NCBI RefSeq assembly: GCF_016862915.1
Contig: NZ_BONW01000041.1
Coordinates: forward strand, 62,001-126,000
Reading direction: 5' to 3'
Length of the DNA stretch: 64,000 nt
DNA from: Plantactinospora endophytica
GTDB taxonomy: Bacteria > Actinomycetota > Actinomycetes > Mycobacteriales > Micromonosporaceae
The notes under the pieces: model-generated
What the model saw: the letters and a program-made list of their open reading frames with translations, nothing else
Database searches by the model: none
What the model was told of the DNA's origin: nothing
Part shown: in pieces, positions 15,748-26,693 of the stretch
Numbering within the stretch: the first letter of the stretch is position 1
How the letters are laid out: each line of letters begins with the position of its first letter
Made by a program: the position numbers and the translations under genes

Positions 15748-17046
15748 ATGCCCGAGACCGGTTATCCCTGGCCGATCGAGACCACCCGGCTGGACAACGG
15801 CCTGCGCGTGGTGGTCAGCGAGGATCGCAGCGCCCCCGTCGTCGCGGTGAACCTCTGGTACGACGTCGGCTCCCGGCACGAGCCCGACGGCCAGACCGGC
15901 TTCGCCCACCTGTTCGAACACCTCATGTTCGAGGGTTCGGTGAACGTGGCCAAGACCGAGCACATGAAGTTGGTGCAGGGTTCCGGCGGTTCGCTGAACG
16001 CGACCACCAACCCGGACCGGACGAACTACTTCGAGACGCTGCCGTCCGAGCACCTGGCACTGGCGCTCTGGCTGGAGGCGGACCGGATGGGCGGCCTGGT
16101 GCCGGCACTCACCCAGGAGACGCTGGACAACCAGCGCGAGGTGGTGAAGAACGAGCGGCGGCAGCGCTACGAGAACGTGCCGTACGGCGACGCCTGGCTG
16201 CGTCTGTTGCCGCTGCTCTATCCGCCCGGACACCCCTACCACCACGCGACGATCGGCTCGATGGCCGACCTGAACGCCGCCGACCTGGCCACCTTCCAGG
16301 CGTTCCACACCACCTACTACGCGCCGAACAACGCGGTGCTCACGGTGGCCGGGGATGCCTCGGCCGACGAGGTTTTCGCGCTGGCCGAGCGCTACTTCGG
16401 CAAACTGGTACCGCAGCCGGACATCCCGCCGGCCCCGGACGGCCGGGTGGTGCCGGCCACCGGCAGCCCGGTCCGGGAGACCGTCACCGCCGACGTGCCG
16501 GCGCCGAGGGTCTATCTGACGCACCGGACCCATCCGTTCGGCGGCCCCGGCTACGACACCCTGACCGTGCTGGCCACGCTGCTCGGCAGCGGCCGGGGCA
16601 GCCGGCTCTACCAGCGGCTCGCCGACGGTGCCCGGCTCGCCCAGCCGGACAGCGTGGGCGCGTTCGGCGTCGACCTGGCGTACGCGCCGGCTCCGCTGAT
16701 CGTCACCGCCACCGCCCGGGACGGGGTGACCGCCGAGCAGTTGGAGGCGGGACTCGTCGAGGTGCTGGACGGGCTGGCCGACGGGGTGACCGGGGCCGAA
16801 CTCGACCGGGCCAAGGCGCTGCTCACCACCGGCTGGTGGCGGCAGCTCGCCAGCGTGGACGGCCGGGCCGACATCCTCGGCCGGCACGCCACCCAGCTCG
16901 GCGACCCGGCCCGGGCGGCCGACCGGCTGCCGGGCTGGCTCGCGGTCACCGCCGAGCAGGTGACCGCGCTCGCCGCCGAACTGCTCCGGCCCGAGGACCG
17001 GGCGACCCTGACCTATCTGCCGGAGACCCAGGAAGAGGCGTCATGA
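15748..17046 (+). CDS. M16 family zinc peptidase, catalytic subunit
   Basis: A 432-residue protein of the insulinase/processing-peptidase family. The inverted zinc motif is in FAHLFEHLMFEG (His54, Glu57, His58), with the downstream NATTNPDRTNYFETLPSEHL and the distal Glu region (LDNQREVVKNERRQRYEN). It lacks the C-terminal Arg/Tyr substrate-positioning pair, which the next gene supplies. The ATG of that gene overlaps this stop (ATGA), so the two form a heterodimer-type M16 enzyme. Start ATG 15748 gives the usual N-terminus (TTRLDNGLRVVVSED). Confidence 0.93.
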   Translation: MPETGYPWPIETTRLDNGLRVVVSEDRSAPVVAVNLWYDVGSRHEPDGQTGFAHLFEHLMFEGSVNVAKTEHMKLVQGSGGSLNATTNPDRTNYFETLPSEHLALALWLEADRMGGLVPALTQETLDNQREVVKNERRQRYENVPYGDAWLRLLPLLYPPGHPYHHATIGSMADLNAADLATFQAFHTTYYAPNNAVLTVAGDASADEVFALAERYFGKLVPQPDIPPAPDGRVVPATGSPVRETVTADVPAPRVYLTHRTHPFGGPGYDTLTVLATLLGSGRGSRLYQRLADGARLAQPDSVGAFGVDLAYAPAPLIVTATARDGVTAEQLEAGLVEVLDGLADGVTGAELDRAKALLTTGWWRQLASVDGRADILGRHATQLGDPARAADRLPGWLAVTAEQVTALAAELLRPEDRATLTYLPETQEEAS

Positions 17047-18404
17047 CCGAGCCCGGCCCCATCCTGATCACGGAACGGCCGCCGACCGGGACGGCGCGTC
17101 CGTACACCTTCCCCCGGGTGGTCCGCAAGACGGTGGCCGGCGGCAACGTGGTCGCCGCCCACCTGCCCGGACACAACCTCGCGGTCGCGGTGCTGCTGCT
17201 CGACGGCGGCGCCGGGCGCGAGCCGGTCGGCCGCGAGGGGCTTTCCGGGGTACTCGCCAAGGCGTTGGAGGAGGGGACCACCCGGCGCGACTCGACGGCG
17301 TACGCGCTCGCGTTGGAGGGGCTCGGCACCGAACTTTCGATCGCCAGCGACTGGGACGCGTTCCAGGTCAGCGTGCAGGTGCAGGTGGACCGGCTGCCGG
17401 CTGCGGTGGAACTGCTGGCCGAGGCCGTCCGGACCCCGCGCCTCGACCCGGCGGACATCACCCGGGTACGCGACGACGAGGTCACCGCGCTGCGGATGTA
17501 CTGGGCGAACCCGGGCCCCCGGGCCGATGCCGCGCTCCGGGCCGACCTGTTCGGGGCGGACCAGCGGCCCGGCCGCCCGATGGACGGCGATCCCGAGTCG
17601 GTGGCGGCGGTCACCGTGGACGACGTGACCTCGTTCCACGCCGACTGGCTGACCCGGCTCGGCACCCTGCTGGTCGTCGGCGACCTGGACCGGATCGACC
17701 TCGACGAACTCGGCACCACCGCGTTCGCCGGTGCCTCCGGTGCCGCCGAGCCGCCCGGCCCCCCGCTCGACGTGCCGGTACGCACCGAGCGGCGGATCAT
17801 CCTGGTCGACCGGCCCGGCTCGGTGCAGTCCACGCTGCGGCTCGGGCACCCCGCCCCGCACCGGGCACACCCGGACTACGTGCCGATGACGCTGGCCGCC
17901 ACGGTGCTCGGCGGGGCGTTCACCTCCCGGCTGAACCACCTGATCCGGGAGGTACGCGGCTACACGTACGGGATCAGGTCCGAGTTCGGCCACTCCCGGC
18001 GGTTCGGGCGGTTCGTGGTCAGCTCCGGGGTACAGACCGCGGTGACCGCCCCGGCCCTGGTGGACGCGATCGGCGAGATCACCCGTACCCGGGACGCCGG
18101 GGTGACCGAGTCGGAGCTGGCGGTCGCCCGGGCCTGGCGGGCCGGGCAGCTTTCGGTGGAGTTGCAGACTCCCCGGGCCATCGCCAGCGCGCTGGCCACG
18201 CTTGTGGTGCACGACCTGCCGGACGACTACCACGCGACGCTGCGCGAGCGGCTGCTCTCGACCGACGAGCCGACGGTGTCGGCGGCGGCGGCGACGCACC
18301 TGCACCCGCAGGGCCTGACCCTGGTGATCGAGGGCGACGCGGCGCTGATCCGGGACGAGTTGGTCGCCAGCGGGCTCGGCGAGCTGGTCGACGCCGCCGG
18401 CTGA
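17043..18404 (+). CDS. M16 family peptidase, non-catalytic partner subunit
   Basis: A 453-residue M16 homologue. At the position of the zinc motif it has EGLSGVLAKALEEGT, so the HxxEH residues are lost and it cannot bind zinc. It keeps EVRGYTYGIRSEF with the Arg/Tyr pair that binds the substrate carboxylate. This split of functions matches alpha/beta mitochondrial processing peptidase and bacterial two-gene M16B enzymes. Overlaps the catalytic gene by 4 nt. Substrate unknown; no signal peptide, so the pair is cytoplasmic. Confidence 0.92.
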   Translation: MTEPGPILITERPPTGTARPYTFPRVVRKTVAGGNVVAAHLPGHNLAVAVLLLDGGAGREPVGREGLSGVLAKALEEGTTRRDSTAYALALEGLGTELSIASDWDAFQVSVQVQVDRLPAAVELLAEAVRTPRLDPADITRVRDDEVTALRMYWANPGPRADAALRADLFGADQRPGRPMDGDPESVAAVTVDDVTSFHADWLTRLGTLLVVGDLDRIDLDELGTTAFAGASGAAEPPGPPLDVPVRTERRIILVDRPGSVQSTLRLGHPAPHRAHPDYVPMTLAATVLGGAFTSRLNHLIREVRGYTYGIRSEFGHSRRFGRFVVSSGVQTAVTAPALVDAIGEITRTRDAGVTESELAVARAWRAGQLSVELQTPRAIASALATLVVHDLPDDYHATLRERLLSTDEPTVSAAAATHLHPQGLTLVIEGDAALIRDELVASGLGELVDAAG

Positions 18405-18484
18405 CCGGGCACCGGCCGGGCTGAGCTGCCCGGATGGTGGGCGGCGCGGTAATCGGATGCCGGGCCGCCCCGGTGGCTGAGTAG

Positions 18485-19519
<1,035 letters not shown>

Positions 19520-19528
19520 GCGCCGGGG

Positions 19529-20803
19529 TCAGCGGCTGTCGGCGTACCCGATGACGGCGTCGGCGGCGTTGGCCGCGCCGTCGACGGCGGCGTAGTGGTC
19601 GCGGATCCGCTCCGCCGCGCGACGGTGGCCGGGGTCGGCCAGCATCTCCCGGGCGGCGGTGGCCAGTGCGGTGGTGCCGGCGTGTCGCAGTGCGATCCGA
19701 CGGGCTGCGCCGAGGCGTTCCAACAGGGCCAGGTTCAGTTCCTGCTCGACCTGCAACGGCAGGCCGAGCAGGGGCGTGCCGGCGGCCATCGCGGTCTGTA
19801 CGCTGCCCTGCCCGCCGGCGGTGACCGCCAGGTCCACCCGGGGCATGACCAGGTGGCTGGGCAGCACGCCGCCGACCATCACCCGGGCGCTTTCGAGGTC
19901 GCCGAGGTCGTGCACGGTCGCGGCGACCAGCACCCGGGCGTCCAGCGCCGCCAGTGACCGGACCGCCGCACGGACCAGCTCCGGCGGGCTGGACGTGACG
20001 GCGACGTAGACCACCGGGCCGGGCTGGTCGAGGAACCGGTCCACCCGCTCCGGCACCGGCACGTCCAGGTGGGCGAAGAGCGGGCCGGTGCAGCACAGCC
20101 GGGTCTCCGGCCGGTAGCCCCGGCGGCCGGCCGGAGACCAGGCCGCGATCTCCGCCGCCGGTACGCCGAGCACCTCGGGCAGCTCGGTGACCAGGGTCAG
20201 GTCGCCGAGGAGCAGCGCGGCCAGGCTCGGCACCGGCGGTACACCCAGTTCGGCGGCGACCCGGTTGAACCCGGCACAGTAGAAGTCGACCCGGGGCGGG
20301 GCGGCGTTGAGCAGCCGCCGGACGAGCCGGTCGGGCAGGAACCGCAGCGCCGGTACGACCGGCCGGGTCGGCACCGGCAGCAGGCCGCGTTCGAAGACCG
20401 GCGGCACCCAGCTCGCGGAGTGCTCGGTGACCAGGCCGATTCCGGCGACCTGGGTGGAGAGCACGGTGCTGAGGGTGAACCCGGTGACCGCGACCGTGAT
20501 CCCGTGCGCCCGGAAGTAGTCGACCTCGGCCCGGACGTACGCCCGGAGTTCGTCGTCGGTGTAGGCGCTCTGTCGCACCGACCCGGTGCTGGGCTGGTCG
20601 CGCAGGAACCGGGCACACCGCTCCGGAGTCATCGGCGGGCCGAGCACGTCGTACGACACGCCGGCCGAGGCCAGCAGGTGCTCATAGGTGCCGCCGTGCG
20701 TGGCCACCCGGACCGGTACGCCCCGGGCGGTGAGCGCCCGGTGGATCTCCAGCATCCGGGAGGTCTGGGAGAGGTACGCGCAGTGCGGGATCAGACAGAT
20801 CAT
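19529..20803 (-). CDS. GT1-type glycosyltransferase (UGT/MGT family)
   Basis: A 424-residue protein with a UGT-like two-domain layout. The N-terminal acceptor domain starts ICLIPHCAYLSQTSRMLEIHRALTARGV; the C-terminal donor domain ends with the nucleotide-sugar motif TAGGQGSVQTAMAAGTPLLGLPLQVEQELN. The first residue of the usual HxGG motif is replaced by A (TAGG), so donor binding may differ. Divergent from a MarR regulator with which it shares twin operator palindromes, suggesting induction by a small molecule, perhaps glycosylating and inactivating a toxic compound. Convergent with asd. Confidence 0.85.
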   Translation of the reverse strand: MICLIPHCAYLSQTSRMLEIHRALTARGVPVRVATHGGTYEHLLASAGVSYDVLGPPMTPERCARFLRDQPSTGSVRQSAYTDDELRAYVRAEVDYFRAHGITVAVTGFTLSTVLSTQVAGIGLVTEHSASWVPPVFERGLLPVPTRPVVPALRFLPDRLVRRLLNAAPPRVDFYCAGFNRVAAELGVPPVPSLAALLLGDLTLVTELPEVLGVPAAEIAAWSPAGRRGYRPETRLCCTGPLFAHLDVPVPERVDRFLDQPGPVVYVAVTSSPPELVRAAVRSLAALDARVLVAATVHDLGDLESARVMVGGVLPSHLVMPRVDLAVTAGGQGSVQTAMAAGTPLLGLPLQVEQELNLALLERLGAARRIALRHAGTTALATAAREMLADPGHRRAAERIRDHYAAVDGAANAADAVIGYADSR

Positions 20804-20823
20804 GTAGGCGTCCCGGGGATAGG

Positions 20824-20859
20824 CAATATATTGGGCTTCTCTTGATGGGTAATATATTG
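20824..20859. promoter_or_regulatory. Twin MarR operators in the glycosyltransferase/MarR divergent promoter
   Basis: A perfect palindrome CAATATATTG (20824-20833) and a near-copy TAATATATTG (20850-20859), centres 26 bp apart. Their AT-rich sequence stands out in this genome. The second covers a TAATAT -10-like box exactly 7 nt before ATG 20863, suggesting a leaderless MarR transcript; the first lies about 20 nt from the glycosyltransferase start. Binding there would repress both genes. Confidence 0.75.
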
Positions 20860-20862
20860 CTC

Positions 20863-21902
<1,040 letters not shown>

Positions 21903-22044
21903 CCCGGCCGACCGACCCGCGCGACCGGGCCGGGTGGCCGACTGCCTGAGCGTGGTGGTGGCCAGTCGCCCCGCTTCCCGCTTTCCGCCCGGGCAGGTTC
22001 GGCGTCGACGGGCCGCCCCGGCCCGGCACTTCGAGGAGATTTCG

Positions 22045-22887
22045 ATGAGGATCTGTGTCACCGGAGCCAGTGGCAAGGCCGGCCGGGCCACCGTCGCGCA
22101 CCTGCTGGCGTACGGCCACGAGGTGGTCGCCACCGACGTGGAGCCGGCAGCCGTCGACCTCGGGGTGCCGCTGCTCCGGGCCGACCTGACCGACTACGGG
22201 CAGGCGGTCGAGGTGCTGCACGACACCGAGGCGGTGGTGCACCTGGCGAACATCCCCGCCCCCGGCCTGCGTACCCCGGCGGTGACGCTGACCGCCAACA
22301 CCACGATGAACTCGAACGTCTTCCTCGGCGCGGCCCAACTCGGGCTGTCCCGGGTGGTCTGGGCGTCCAGCGAGACCACCCTCGGACTGCCGTTCGACAC
22401 CCCGCCCCGGTACGCGCCGGTGGACGAGGAGCACTTCCCGGTGCCGACGACGACGTACGCGCTGTCGAAGGTGGTCAGCGAGAGCCTCGCCGAGCACGTC
22501 GCCGGCTGGTCCGGCATCCCCTTCGTCGGGCTGCGGCTCTCCAACATCTTCCTGCCCGAGGACTACCAGCGGGTGCCCACCTTCTGGGCCGACCCGTACG
22601 CCCGGAAGTGGAACCTCTGGGGCTACGTCGACGTGCGGGACGTGGCCGAGGCGTGCCGGCTCGGGCTGGAGGCAGCGGTCAGCGGCTCCCGGAACGTCAT
22701 CGTCGCGGCGGCCGACACCATCATGGACCGGCCCTCGGTCGAACTGCTCGGCGAGGTCTTCCCCGGCGTACCGCTGAGCCGGGAGGTCGGCGAGTTCGAG
22801 ACACTGCTCGCCATCGACCAGGCCCGGGAACTGCTCGGCTTCGCCCCGAAGCACTCCTGGCGCGACCACGTCCCCGGAGCCGCCTGA
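22045..22887 (+). CDS. NAD(P)-dependent sugar epimerase/reductase-like SDR
   Basis: A 280-residue extended-SDR protein. Nucleotide-binding RICVTGASGKAGRATVAHLL at the N-terminus, DTEAVVHLANIPAPG, the catalytic ASSETTLG...TYALSK (Tyr and Lys of YxxxK) and WGYVDVRDVAEACRLGLEA. This resembles NAD-dependent epimerase/dehydratase proteins. ATG at 22045 follows GAGGAGAT. Not clearly part of a pathway here. Confidence 0.87.
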   Translation: MRICVTGASGKAGRATVAHLLAYGHEVVATDVEPAAVDLGVPLLRADLTDYGQAVEVLHDTEAVVHLANIPAPGLRTPAVTLTANTTMNSNVFLGAAQLGLSRVVWASSETTLGLPFDTPPRYAPVDEEHFPVPTTTYALSKVVSESLAEHVAGWSGIPFVGLRLSNIFLPEDYQRVPTFWADPYARKWNLWGYVDVRDVAEACRLGLEAAVSGSRNVIVAAADTIMDRPSVELLGEVFPGVPLSREVGEFETLLAIDQARELLGFAPKHSWRDHVPGAA

Positions 22888-22968
22888 CGCCTGTCTGCTC
22901 CCCCAAGCGGCGTTACGTCGAGGTCTGCCCGGGTAGACCGGGGCGGCCGACATTGAGAGGGGAGCCGC

Positions 22969-23385
22969 ATGACGACCGTCGGAGAGTTCATGACGACCCG
23001 CTTGGTGACCATGGACGGCGGCGACACGCTCACCGCTGCCGCCCAGGAGATGCGGGACAGTGCGATCGGCGACGTAATCGTGACCAACGGGGACGACGTG
23101 ATCGGTATCGTCACCGACCGCGACATCACCGTCCGGGGCGTGGCCGAACAGTTGAACCCGTCGAGTGCCACGTTGAGCCAGATCCTCACCCAGGACGTGA
23201 TCACCGTGACGCAGTACGACGACGCGGTGGCCGCCGCCGACCTGATGCGTACGTACGGCGTACGGCGGTTGCCGGTGGTCGAGGAGGGCCGGCTGATCGG
23301 CCTGGTCTCCCTCGGCGACCTCGCGGTCGAGCGGGAGCCGCAGTCCGTGCTCGCCGACATCAGTGCCGATGAACCGAACAACTGA
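22969..23385 (+). CDS. Tandem CBS-domain protein
   Basis: A 138-residue protein made of two CBS motifs: VGEFMTTRLVTMDGGDTLTAAAQEMRD...VIGIVTDRDITVRGVA, and LSQILTQDVITVTQYDDAVAAADLM...RLIGLVSLGDLAVE. CBS pairs bind adenosyl ligands and act as energy or redox sensors. Similar proteins are stress- or dormancy-induced in actinobacteria. Starts at ATG 22969 after AGAGGGGAG; followed by a strong terminator, so probably a single-gene unit. Confidence 0.9.
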   Translation: MTTVGEFMTTRLVTMDGGDTLTAAAQEMRDSAIGDVIVTNGDDVIGIVTDRDITVRGVAEQLNPSSATLSQILTQDVITVTQYDDAVAAADLMRTYGVRRLPVVEEGRLIGLVSLGDLAVEREPQSVLADISADEPNN

Positions 23386-23390
23386 GAGCG

Positions 23391-23435
23391 GCCCGACGAG
23401 CCCGGGCGACAACGGCGTCCCCGGGCTCGTCGGGC
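23391..23435 (+). terminator. Strong terminator hairpin after the CBS gene
   Basis: Perfect 16-bp inverted repeat GCCCGACGAGCCCGGG (23391-23406) and complement (23420-23435), loop 13 nt, 5 nt after the stop. Confidence 0.8.
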
Positions 23436-23656
23436 TAGGCGCCTCGTCTCGTGGACTCGGTGGAGCGCGGCGGAGTCCAGGCGGTGCCGCCGTCGAACTC
23501 ACCCCACGAGGGTGACCCCTGGGCACCCGATGGTGAGGCAGGTTCCGGACGACGGCACACGTCGACGCGGCAGCCGGTATCGCAGATCGGCTCCGGCGAC
23601 ACGACCGACCCGGGATCGGGGAGACGTCGGCGAGCGGGCGAGGGGGAGGCGGGGCG

Positions 23657-24028
23657 ATGGATCCGACCACCGAGTTCTTCGAGGGGCTCAACCACCGGCC
23701 GCCGGACCCGCTGCTGGGCCGGATCCGGGGCACGGTCCGGTTCGAACTGGAATCGGACACGGACGTCGACACCTGGTTGCTGGTGCTCAGCGCCGGCAGC
23801 GTGAGCGCGACCCAGACGGACCGGGCGGCGGACTGCACGGTCCGGACCGACCGGGACTACTTCAACCGGATCGCGGCCGGCGAGGCGAACCCGTTCGCGG
23901 CGCTGCTGCGTAACCGGGTCACCGTGCAGGGGAAGCTGACGCTGTACAGCTACCTGAACCACCTGGTGCCGGGGCCGCCCGGCGCGCACGAACCCCGGGA
24001 CTGGGTGCGGCAGCGGGGGCAGCGGTAA
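23657..24028 (+). CDS. SCP2 sterol-carrier-like protein, copy 1
   Basis: A 123-residue protein with an SCP2-type fold: DPLLGRIRGTVRFELES, WLLVLSAGSVSATQTDRAADCTVRTDRDYFNRIAAGEANPFAALLRNRVTVQGKLTLY. The conserved block D-x-x-(hydrophobic)-x-T-D...G...NR/ND-VTVQG is clear. SCP2 domains bind lipids. Its stop overlaps the start of the debranching-type enzyme by one base (TAATG), so the two are made together. A paralogue at 26286 has the same arrangement. ATG 23657 follows GGGGGAGGCGGGG. Confidence 0.83.
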   Translation: MDPTTEFFEGLNHRPPDPLLGRIRGTVRFELESDTDVDTWLLVLSAGSVSATQTDRAADCTVRTDRDYFNRIAAGEANPFAALLRNRVTVQGKLTLYSYLNHLVPGPPGAHEPRDWVRQRGQR

Positions 24029-26091
24029 TGAAACCACTGGTCAGCATCCTGGACGGAAACACCTTCGTGGTGAGCGACAACCGTGGCGACATCGACCCGT
24101 CCCCGACCTTCCCGACCGGGCTGTTCTCGTTCGACACCCGGTTCCTGTCGAAGTGGGAGCTGACCGTCGACGGGAAACGGCTCAGCGTGCTCTCCGTGGA
24201 CGACCTGCAGTACTTCGAGTCGCAGTTCTTCCTGGTCCCGGGCGAGCCGACGCACTATGTGGACGCCAAGCTGTCGGTGATCCGGCACCGGACGATCGGC
24301 GGCAGCTTCCAGGAGGAACTCACCGTCCTCAACCACCGGGACGAGGCGGTCGAACTGACCGTCCGGTTGAACGTGGAGAGCGACTTCGCCGACCTGTTCG
24401 AGATCAAGGACGTGAAGGAGAAGGTGGGCGGCACCACCGTACTGGTCGAGGCGGACCGGCTGCGGCTCTGCTACCAGCGGGAGACCTTCCGGCGCGAGGC
24501 GATCGTCACCTCCACCGCGCCGGCCCAGTTCGACCAGGGCGGCGTGAGCTTCGCGCTGCGGATCGGGCCGCACCAGCAGTGGCAGACCCGGCTGCGGGTG
24601 GAAACCCTGGTGGAGGGGGCCGGCGGCCGGGACATCCGGCTGAGCATCCAGCGGCACCACAGCCGCTCGCCCGAGGAACTGCGCCAGGACCTGGACGCCT
24701 GGCTGGACCGGGCGCCGAAGCTCAGCAGCGACAGCGAGCCGCTGACGGAGACGTATGAGCGGAGCCTGATCGACCTGGCCGCACTGCGGTACACGCCACT
24801 GGTCTCCGGGCCGCCGTTGCCGGCCGCCGGGCTGCCCTGGTTCATGACCATGTTCGGCCGGGACAGCCTGATCACCTGCCTCCAGTCCCTGCCGTTCACC
24901 CCGGAACTCGCCGGGCCGACGCTGCGTTACCTGGCCCTCGCCCAGGGGGTCAGCCTGGACGACTTCCGGGAACGCGAGCCCGGGAAGATCCTGCACGAGG
25001 TCCGGTACGGCGAGTCGACGGCCTTCGAGGAGCAGCCGCACTCGCCCTACTACGGCTCGGCCGACTCCACCCCGCTGTTCGTGATCCTGCTCGACGAGTA
25101 CGAGCGGTGGAGCGGGGACCGGGAACTGGTCCAGACGCTGGAGCACGAGGCCCGGGCCGCGCTGCACTGGATCGACCGGTACGCGGACCTGATGGGCAAC
25201 GGGTACGTCTGGTTCGAACGGCGCAACCTGCGCAACGGCCTGGAGAACCAGTGCTGGAAGGACTCCTGGGACGCCATCTCGTACTCCGACGGCCGGCTGC
25301 CGGCGTTCCCCCGGGCCACCTGCGAACTACAGGGCTACGCGTACGACGCGAAGATCCGCGGCGCCCGGCTGGCCCGGCTCTGCTGGCAGGACCTGGTCTA
25401 CGCCGAGCAACTGGAGCGGGAGGCGGCGGACCTGAAGGAGCGGTTCAACCGCGACTTCTGGGTCTCCGACGGCGAGTACTACGCGCTGGCCCTGGACACC
25501 GAGGGCGGCCAGGTGGACGCGCTCTCGTCGAACATGGGACATCTGCTGTGGAGCGGGATCGTCGACGACGACCGGGCCGCGAAGGTCGCCGAGCACCTGC
25601 TCGGGCCCCGGCTCTTCTCCGGCTGGGGGGTGCGGACCCTGGCCGAGGGGGAGGGCCGGTACAACCCGATCGGCTACCACGTCGGCACGGTCTGGCCGTT
25701 CGACAACTCGCTGATCGCCTGGGGTCTGCGCCGGTACGGCTTCCGGCACGAGGCGGGCCAGATCGCCGAAGCGATGATCGACGCGGGGCGGTACTTCGAC
25801 GGCCGGCTGCCGGAGGCGTTCGCCGGCTACGACCGGGCGCTGACGAAGTACCCGGTGCAGTACCCGACGGCGTGCAGCCCGCAGGCGTGGTCGACCGGTA
25901 CGCCGATGCTGCTGATCCGGACCCTGCTGGGCCTCGATCCGCACGGTGAGCACCTGGTGGTGGATCCGGCCCTGCCGGAGGGGATGGGCCGGATGGAACT
26001 GCTGGACATTCCGGGTCGGTGGGGCCTGATCGACGCCTTCGGCCGGGGACGGGCGGAGCACAGCCGGACGCCGCCGCACCTGACGGAGTAG
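24028..26091 (+). CDS. Amylo-alpha-1,6-glucosidase-like enzyme, copy 1 (glycogen debranching N-terminal type)
   Basis: A 687-residue protein. Residues 1-200 form a beta-rich N-terminal domain of the GDE_N_bis type (SILDGNTFVVSDNRGDIDPSPTFPTGLFSFDTRFLSKW). The rest is an (alpha/alpha)6 barrel with family landmarks LPWFMTMFGRDSLIT (Asp279), QCWKDSWDAISYSDG (Asp415), RLPEAFAGYD and CSPQAWSTGTP. Family members hydrolyse alpha-1,6 branches or related glycosides; no signal peptide, so cytosolic. Translationally coupled to an SCP2 protein, which suggests a lipid-linked or amphipathic substrate rather than bulk glycogen (inference). Confidence 0.88.
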   Translation: MKPLVSILDGNTFVVSDNRGDIDPSPTFPTGLFSFDTRFLSKWELTVDGKRLSVLSVDDLQYFESQFFLVPGEPTHYVDAKLSVIRHRTIGGSFQEELTVLNHRDEAVELTVRLNVESDFADLFEIKDVKEKVGGTTVLVEADRLRLCYQRETFRREAIVTSTAPAQFDQGGVSFALRIGPHQQWQTRLRVETLVEGAGGRDIRLSIQRHHSRSPEELRQDLDAWLDRAPKLSSDSEPLTETYERSLIDLAALRYTPLVSGPPLPAAGLPWFMTMFGRDSLITCLQSLPFTPELAGPTLRYLALAQGVSLDDFREREPGKILHEVRYGESTAFEEQPHSPYYGSADSTPLFVILLDEYERWSGDRELVQTLEHEARAALHWIDRYADLMGNGYVWFERRNLRNGLENQCWKDSWDAISYSDGRLPAFPRATCELQGYAYDAKIRGARLARLCWQDLVYAEQLEREAADLKERFNRDFWVSDGEYYALALDTEGGQVDALSSNMGHLLWSGIVDDDRAAKVAEHLLGPRLFSGWGVRTLAEGEGRYNPIGYHVGTVWPFDNSLIAWGLRRYGFRHEAGQIAEAMIDAGRYFDGRLPEAFAGYDRALTKYPVQYPTACSPQAWSTGTPMLLIRTLLGLDPHGEHLVVDPALPEGMGRMELLDIPGRWGLIDAFGRGRAEHSRTPPHLTE

Positions 26092-26212
26092 CCGGGATAC
26101 CAGCGGTGGCCGGGGCACGGCGACACCGGACCGGGGCGGGACAGGCGGGACGAGCCGGACGCGCCGGATGGAACGGACGAGCCGGAGGGGACGCGCGGGA
26201 CGCGCCGGAAGA

Positions 26213-26272
26213 GACGAGCCGGGAAGGGACGAGCCGGGAAGGGACGAGCCGGGAAGGGACGAGCCGGGAAGG
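26213..26272 (+). repeat. Four exact 15-bp tandem repeats upstream of SCP2 copy 2
   Basis: Unit GACGAGCCGGGAAGG repeated four times without change, ending 13 nt before ATG 26286. Each unit contributes a GGGAAGGGA purine run resembling a ribosome-binding site. The preceding 50 bases hold diverged relatives (GACGAGCCGGAGGGG). Confidence 0.95.
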
Positions 26273-26285
26273 GAGGCACCAACCG

Positions 26286-26693
26286 ATGGCGGATCCGACC
26301 GCCGAGTTCTTCGCCCGGGTCGAGCAGCGCGGGCCGGACCTGCTGCCGACCAAGGCCAGGGGAACGCTCCGGTTCGACCTGCGCCGGGACGGCGAGGTCG
26401 ACCACTGGTTCGTCGCGATCAACCGGGGCAACGTGCTGGTCTCGCACGAGTTGCGGGACGCGGACTGTGTGGTCGCCACCGACAAGGCGCTGTTCGACAG
26501 GTGTGCGCTCGGCGAGGCACAGGTGGTCGCCGCCTACAACCGGAACGACGTGACGGTGCAGGGCAACCTGCCGCTGCTGCTGATGTTCCGGCGGGCCTTC
26601 CCGTCGCCGCCCGGCACCCGGGACCCCCGGGAGCGGATCCGGGAACGGTTCGCCGGCCGGGGTAGGGAACGGGAACGGGAGCGGCAGCGGTGA
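26286..26693 (+). CDS. SCP2 sterol-carrier-like protein, copy 2
   Basis: A 135-residue paralogue of the protein at 23657: MADPTAEFFARVEQRGPDLLPTKARGTLRFDL, FVAINRGNVLVSHELRDADCVVATDKALFDRCALGEAQVVAAYNRNDVTVQG. The C-terminus is arginine/glutamate rich (RERFAGRGRERERERQR) and extends past the copy-1 end. Its stop overlaps the next gene by 4 nt (GTGA). The parallel with copy 1 shows that a two-gene SCP2-glycosidase unit was duplicated as a whole. Confidence 0.83.
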   Translation: MADPTAEFFARVEQRGPDLLPTKARGTLRFDLRRDGEVDHWFVAINRGNVLVSHELRDADCVVATDKALFDRCALGEAQVVAAYNRNDVTVQGNLPLLLMFRRAFPSPPGTRDPRERIRERFAGRGRERERERQR

